This document shows, in pieces, positions 4,734 to 7,895 of a DNA stretch of 7,895 bases. Location: the NCBI GenBank assembly GCA_018060305.1, contig JAGOWF010000122.1, positions 1 through 7,895 of the forward strand. Direction: 5' to 3'. The stretch's first letter is position 1; every line of letters begins with the position of its first letter. The translations under genes were made by a program, and so were the position numbers. The DNA comes from Pyrinomonadaceae bacterium (GTDB lineage Bacteria; Acidobacteriota; Blastocatellia; Pyrinomonadales; Pyrinomonadaceae). Below the pieces are notes generated by a model. The model made no database searches and was not told the DNA's origin. It saw only the letters and a program-made list of their open reading frames with translations.

Positions 4734-6965
4734 TTATTGGGCGAGTCTGAGCGGTGGAATTTCGAGTTGCGGCGGCGGCATCACCTGTGTCGCGGTTGAT
4801 GGAAGGATGTTCTGCCAACGCGAACTGTCGTCGAGCAGGCGAGCGATGTCTCCGACGGGGAGCGGCTTTGAGAATAAATATCCCTGGCCGTACTCACAGC
4901 CGAGAACACGAAGCTGGTGAAACTGGTGTATCGATTCGATTCCCTCGGCAACTACCTTTAGATTCAATGCTTTAGCAAGGGCGATAACGGTGCGGACGAT
5001 CTCGCCGTTCTCGGTATTTTCTTCCATGGCAGAGACGAAAGAGCGGTCAACCTTGAGCAGGTCGATCGGGAACCGGTGCAGATAACTAAGGCTCGAATAG
5101 CCCGTCCCGAAATCATCGATCGAAATGCGCACGCCGGTTTCCTTGATCTGTTTGAGCATCAGGATAGCGGTCTCGGCGTTTTCCATCACCGCACTCTCTG
5201 TCAGCTCGAGCTTGAGGTTGGCCGGGTCGATGCCTGTTTCTGAGACGACCGTTGTTATCTGCTCGACTAGGGCCGGATGGCCGAAGTGTTTGCCGGACAG
5301 ATTGACGGCTATGGTCAAATGTCGTGCGGTGTCAAACGTTTGTTGCCACTCGACGATCTGAGTGCACGCCGAATGAAGGATCTGCACCGTCATCGGAATT
5401 ATCAGACCGGTATTCTCAGCTATCGGAATGAATTCGTTTGGCGGCACGAGGCCGCGCTGCGGATGATTCCAGCGGACGAGGGCCTCGAAACCGTCGAGTG
5501 TTGCCGAATCGAGTTTGATGATCGGCTGGTAATACAGCTCAAACTCATTTCGCTCTATCGCAAACCGCAGATCGGTCTCGAGCTGAAGCCGCGTGACCGC
5601 GCGGACATGCATCTTTTGGTCAAAGATGACGTAATTCTCCTGATTTTCCTTCGCGTAATACATCGCGATATCGGCATCACGAAGGATATCCTCGGCCTCG
5701 GGGTATTTTGAGTTGCCGTAGGCAATACCGATCTTTGCACTCGTAAAGACCTGTCGTCCGTCGAGCGTATATGGCTCCGAGAGGCGCCGGGCGAGACGGT
5801 CGGCAAAGGCCGTTGCCTCCTCGCGACTCAGCAGGTCGTTTAGGATAACGCCGAATTTGTCACCGCTAAACCGGGCCGTCATATCGTCCTCACGAATGGT
5901 GCTTGACAGCCGTTTTGCCACATTCCTGATCAGACGATCGCCCATCGAATGGCCGAGACTATCATTGATCGTTTTGAAACTCTTAAGGTCCAGAAGCAGG
6001 ACGGCAAAGTTGCTCTCGGCATTCTCGCGGCTGCCCTGCAGCAGGCCCTTGAGCGTGTCGAGAAAAAAGTTGCGGTTCGGTAAGCCGGTGAGGGCATCGT
6101 GGTAGGCCGCGTGTCGAAAGTTCTCATGGCTTTCCTGCAATGCCTCGCTGCTGTGTTCGAGCTCTTCGACATAGTGCTTGAGTTCCTGCACATGGGCTTC
6201 GGCCTGCTCGGCACGCTCGCGCTCGGCATGTTTGGCTGTCTCGATCGTCTTCTTTAGATCGTCAACAAAACGGCGGAATGTCAGGTATATAACACCGAAG
6301 AACGCAACGACGGCGGTGATGAGGTATATATTGACCGATTCCAGAGCAAAGACGACGATACCGGCGACAACAGCGCCTGTCAGATAGATGAGAACCGCGG
6401 AAAAACAATTGTCAGTCCAGACCTTCCAGAATGACACGTCCTTTCGGATCGAAGCATAGATCGCGACCAGGCTCGAATTCACCACGAACAGCGACATCGA
6501 CAACACGGTCAGCAAGAGGACAAAGCTCGTTGCGTCGGCGCGCTGCATTATCAAGTCGATCGGAAATATGCCCTGTGTGACGAGGGAAGCAAACAGGACC
6601 GATATCACCGCGATCTGAATATTTACAAGGATCGTCTTGGCGCTCAATGCCACGCCTTGGCGTCTGATATTCAACGAAGCGACGGTCGTTTCCACGGCCG
6701 CCACCAGCAGAGCTATCTGTCCGCCATAAACGATCAGCGCGAGCATTATCAGCCCGTCAGAGATCGTCAAATGGATGTTTACGCGCGGGAGTTGAATCCT
6801 CAGATAACAACTGCAAAAAACCGTCAGGACCGTCAACGTGATGACGCCGGCATCGATCTTTGCCGAGGCCAGTCCGAATAGCGCCCATGCCACGGCGCCG
6901 ATCGCCAGAGGCATAAGAGCGGCGATGAACAGAGTGACGGTTTTTTCCTTGGAGGGCGTCAACAT
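4734..6965 (-). CDS. Membrane GGDEF-EAL c-di-GMP signalling protein
   Basis: This 743-residue protein makes or breaks the second messenger cyclic di-GMP at the inner membrane. Residues 1-230 hold seven or eight hydrophobic segments of no family I can name. About 232-286 is a charged coiled coil (KHAERERAEQAEAHVQELKHY and on). The GGDEF domain spans about 288-450: DALTGLPNRNFF, then D326 in LLLDLKSFKTINDSLGH. The signature at 367-371 is SGDKF instead of GGDEF, losing one glycine and a metal-binding acid. The inhibitory RxxD site (R358-D361) is kept five residues before it. The EAL domain (about 460-710) looks complete: EAL at 494-496, N555, E587, DDFGTGYSSL from 617, KVD at 638-640, AEGIES from 673, GYLFSKPLP. 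It is therefore likely a phosphodiesterase whose GGDEF domain senses GTP or c-di-GMP. The tail is Pro-rich. It has its own promoter region. Confidence 0.95.
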   Translation of the reverse strand: MLTPSKEKTVTLFIAALMPLAIGAVAWALFGLASAKIDAGVITLTVLTVFCSCYLRIQLPRVNIHLTISDGLIMLALIVYGGQIALLVAAVETTVASLNIRRQGVALSAKTILVNIQIAVISVLFASLVTQGIFPIDLIMQRADATSFVLLLTVLSMSLFVVNSSLVAIYASIRKDVSFWKVWTDNCFSAVLIYLTGAVVAGIVVFALESVNIYLITAVVAFFGVIYLTFRRFVDDLKKTIETAKHAERERAEQAEAHVQELKHYVEELEHSSEALQESHENFRHAAYHDALTGLPNRNFFLDTLKGLLQGSRENAESNFAVLLLDLKSFKTINDSLGHSMGDRLIRNVAKRLSSTIREDDMTARFSGDKFGVILNDLLSREEATAFADRLARRLSEPYTLDGRQVFTSAKIGIAYGNSKYPEAEDILRDADIAMYYAKENQENYVIFDQKMHVRAVTRLQLETDLRFAIERNEFELYYQPIIKLDSATLDGFEALVRWNHPQRGLVPPNEFIPIAENTGLIIPMTVQILHSACTQIVEWQQTFDTARHLTIAVNLSGKHFGHPALVEQITTVVSETGIDPANLKLELTESAVMENAETAILMLKQIKETGVRISIDDFGTGYSSLSYLHRFPIDLLKVDRSFVSAMEENTENGEIVRTVIALAKALNLKVVAEGIESIHQFHQLRVLGCEYGQGYLFSKPLPVGDIARLLDDSSRWQNILPSTATQVMPPPQLEIPPLRLAQ

Positions 6966-6968
6966 GGG

Positions 6969-6978
6969 CGAGATCTCG
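6969..6978. repeat. 10-bp palindrome before the GGDEF-EAL start
   Basis: CGAGATCTCG is a perfect palindrome 3 bases upstream of the ATG at 6965, where a ribosome binding site would be expected; only a GAG is available there. It may be chance, or may hold the start region in a small structure. Confidence 0.25.
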
Positions 6979-7028
6979 GAGAGATGAATGCAGGAGCGAT
7001 GCGCGGCGCGCGCTGAGGGAACGGGAAC

Positions 7029-7051
7029 TTGTCGGGCCTAGACCGCGACAA
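7029..7051 (-). promoter_or_regulatory. Inverted repeat at the expected transcript start
   Basis: TTGTCG (7029-7034) and CGACAA (7046-7051) form a 6-base inverted repeat with an 11-base centre. It lies at the predicted transcription start of the GGDEF-EAL gene, so it could be an operator or a 5' hairpin in an 80-90 base leader. Confidence 0.3.
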
Positions 7052-7056
7052 CATTA

Positions 7057-7086
7057 ATTGTATGCTAAACAAACGGCAGTGTGCAA
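7057..7086 (-). promoter_or_regulatory. Candidate promoter of the GGDEF-EAL gene
   Basis: On the minus strand TTGCAC (7081-7086) and TACAAT (7057-7062) are 18 bases apart. The hexamers match sigma-70 consensus at four and five of six positions. The site lies directly after the peptidase terminator, so the GGDEF-EAL gene is likely its own transcription unit, with an untranslated leader of about 85 bases and no strong ribosome binding site. Confidence 0.55.
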
Positions 7087-7101
7087 TAAAAATCTTTTAA
7101 C

Positions 7102-7142
7102 AATATAAAAAGCGACAAGGCCCGATTTGGGCCCTGTCGCTT
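7102..7142 (-). terminator. Rho-independent terminator after the peptidase
   Basis: On the minus strand the arms AAGCGACAGGGCCC and GGGCCTTGTCGCTT pair over 14 positions, with one G-U pair and a 5-base loop (AAATC), followed by a T-rich run (TTTTTATATTG, counting the last two stem bases). It begins 33 bases after the peptidase stop. Read on the plus strand, the same stem has an A-C mismatch and no U run, so it works in the minus direction. Confidence 0.9.
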
Positions 7143-7175
7143 CCTTCAGAATACGCGAGTTATGCGATAGCCCAT

Positions 7176-7895
7176 CTATTGCATACCGGGCGTATTGTCC
7201 CCATTTGCCATGATCGAATTGCTCATTGCCTGAGCCGCGTCACCGACGATTATACCGTCGCTGACCAGTATGCCATCGCTGACGAGTATGCCGTCAGCGA
7301 TCGGGAAGTAGTTGGTCATCGACGGCGAGTTGCCGAACAGTATATTCGAGCCGTAGAGCGTTGAGCCTCGACGAATCGTCTGATAGCCGTTCGGTGCGGT
7401 TCCGTCCGGCAGCACGGCGCCGTCGCTGACGATGATGCCGTCGCCGACGATGATGCCGTCACCGACGATGATGCCGTCACCGACGATGATGCCGTCACCG
7501 ACGATGATGCCGTCGCCGACGATGATGCCGAGGCCGTAGATGCCCTGGTACTGCATGATCAGATTTGTCCCGGTCATAGTGCCGTAGCTCGGCAGGATGC
7601 CGCCGGCCCATTGGAACCGCGTCGTAGCGATCGTCGATGTGTGGTCAGGTATCTGGTTCGTTGTCAGGAGCGGCGTGCCGACAGGCGTCGGATCAGGCAG
7701 GTCTTGACGAACGAGTTTGGCGATACGGACCGCACCCTCTACATTCAGTTGTCCGGCTCCCTGCTCAAACATGTTGTAGCCGGCTATCGGCTGAGCTGTG
7801 TATTCGAGCAGCATCTTGATCATGTTTGGCGTGAGCTTTGGATTTGCCTGCAGAAGCAGTGCGGCGGTGCCTGACACGATCGGCGTTGACATCGA
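7176..7895 (-). CDS. S8 (subtilisin-like) peptidase, C-terminal part
   Basis: Only the 3' part of the gene is in the window. The last three bases (7893-7895) code Ser followed by MSTPIVSGTAALLLQ, which is the GTSM-P-V-G block of subtilases, so this Ser is the expected nucleophile and the remainder of the catalytic domain lies beyond the right edge. Counting from the Met at 7892, residues 10-60 finish the domain (LTPNMIKMLLEYTAQ, then GAGQLNVEGAVRIA). A linker of about 60 residues follows, then six GIIV(G/S)D hexapeptides at 122-157 with a degenerate seventh (GAVLPD), a Gly/Ser/Asn-rich spacer, and three more (GILVSD twice, GIIVGD) at 201-218, then a short polar tail. Family knowledge suggests a secreted or cell-surface protease. 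The hexapeptides could form a beta-helix-like rod or surface anchor; that is inference. A strong terminator follows the stop. Confidence 0.88.
   Translation of the reverse strand, partial: SMSTPIVSGTAALLLQANPKLTPNMIKMLLEYTAQPIAGYNMFEQGAGQLNVEGAVRIAKLVRQDLPDPTPVGTPLLTTNQIPDHTSTIATTRFQWAGGILPSYGTMTGTNLIMQYQGIYGLGIIVGDGIIVGDGIIVGDGIIVGDGIIVGDGIIVSDGAVLPDGTAPNGYQTIRRGSTLYGSNILFGNSPSMTNYFPIADGILVSDGILVSDGIIVGDAAQAMSNSIMANGDNTPGMQ
7239..7292 (-). repeat. Diverged 18-bp repeat block, three copies
   Basis: Three 18-base units (7239-7256, 7257-7274, 7275-7292) code GIIVGD, GILVSD and GILVSD (listed in plus-strand order). They are clearly related to the main array at 7422-7529 but have drifted, and the pattern fades on the upstream side into PIAD. 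Confidence 0.8.
7422..7529 (-). repeat. 18-bp tandem repeat, six copies, in the peptidase
   Basis: Six exact-length 18-base units (starting at 7422, 7440, 7458, 7476, 7494 and 7512; plus-strand unit GTCACCGACGATGATGCC with few changes) code GIIVGD five times and GIIVSD once. The three middle copies are identical at DNA level, and the others differ by one or two bases, pointing to recent expansion. The unit is six codons, so copy-number change lengthens or shortens the protein without breaking the frame. Confidence 0.95.

Noticed and set aside
5277..5711. Plus-strand 144-residue open frame
   Set aside because: Fully antisense to the well-conserved EAL/GGDEF coding region; a shadow of GC-rich codon use.
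7316..7498. Minus-strand 60-residue open frame rich in Ser/Thr/Ala
   Set aside because: It is an out-of-frame reading of the 18-bp array inside the peptidase; its repeats merely mirror that array.
7422..7529. CRISPR-like regular 18-bp periodicity
   Set aside because: The units are contiguous with no spacers and read as in-frame hexapeptides in a peptidase gene.

Overview
The window is a GC-rich, tightly packed bacterial chromosome segment. It most resembles Acidobacteriota, perhaps Blastocatellia (Pyrinomonas-like). That placement is an inference from three things: the style of the proteins (an NTF2-like lipoprotein, and a subtilase tail built of GIIVGD hexapeptides), the abundance of short CTC-type tandem repeats, and the VapC/antitoxin family present. 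No rRNA, tRNA, CRISPR array, insertion sequence or phage gene was found.

Layout. Positions 1-109 hold no convincing gene but two related hairpins with a shared downstream tag. From 2267 down to 110, on the minus strand, runs one cluster: a VapB-like antitoxin, a VapC toxin pseudogene with its middle deleted, moeA, then moaC. The first three are joined by ATGA stop/start overlaps. MoeA and MoaC act in molybdenum cofactor synthesis: MoaC in the first step (GTP to cyclic pyranopterin monophosphate), MoeA in the last (molybdate insertion). A 98-base divergent region (2268-2365) separates this cluster from a plus-strand acyl-CoA dehydrogenase (2366-3589). Next come a minus-strand lipoprotein (3590-4120), a divergently transcribed CYTH-like protein (4175-4732), and a large minus-strand membrane-anchored GGDEF-EAL protein (4734-6965). 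The last has its own promoter region (6966-7100), which lies behind a strong rho-independent terminator (7102-7142). That terminator ends a secreted S8-family peptidase, of which only the C-terminal part (7176-7895) is in the window; its catalytic serine codon is the very last triplet.

Most of the window is ordinary metabolism and signalling. The parts that stand out are: (i) tandem DNA repeats that have entered or grown inside conserved genes (a 9-nt period in moaC, a 7-nt period in moeA, an 18-nt period in the peptidase) and between genes; (ii) the dead VapC that leaves an antitoxin at the head of a cofactor operon; (iii) a GGDEF-EAL protein with a broken GGDEF signature, an intact product-inhibition site and an intact EAL site; and (iv) a CYTH-fold protein with a degraded ExExK signature. 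I see no clear multi-gene system that is wholly new. The repeat-bearing peptidase and the heptamer array in moeA are the best leads.
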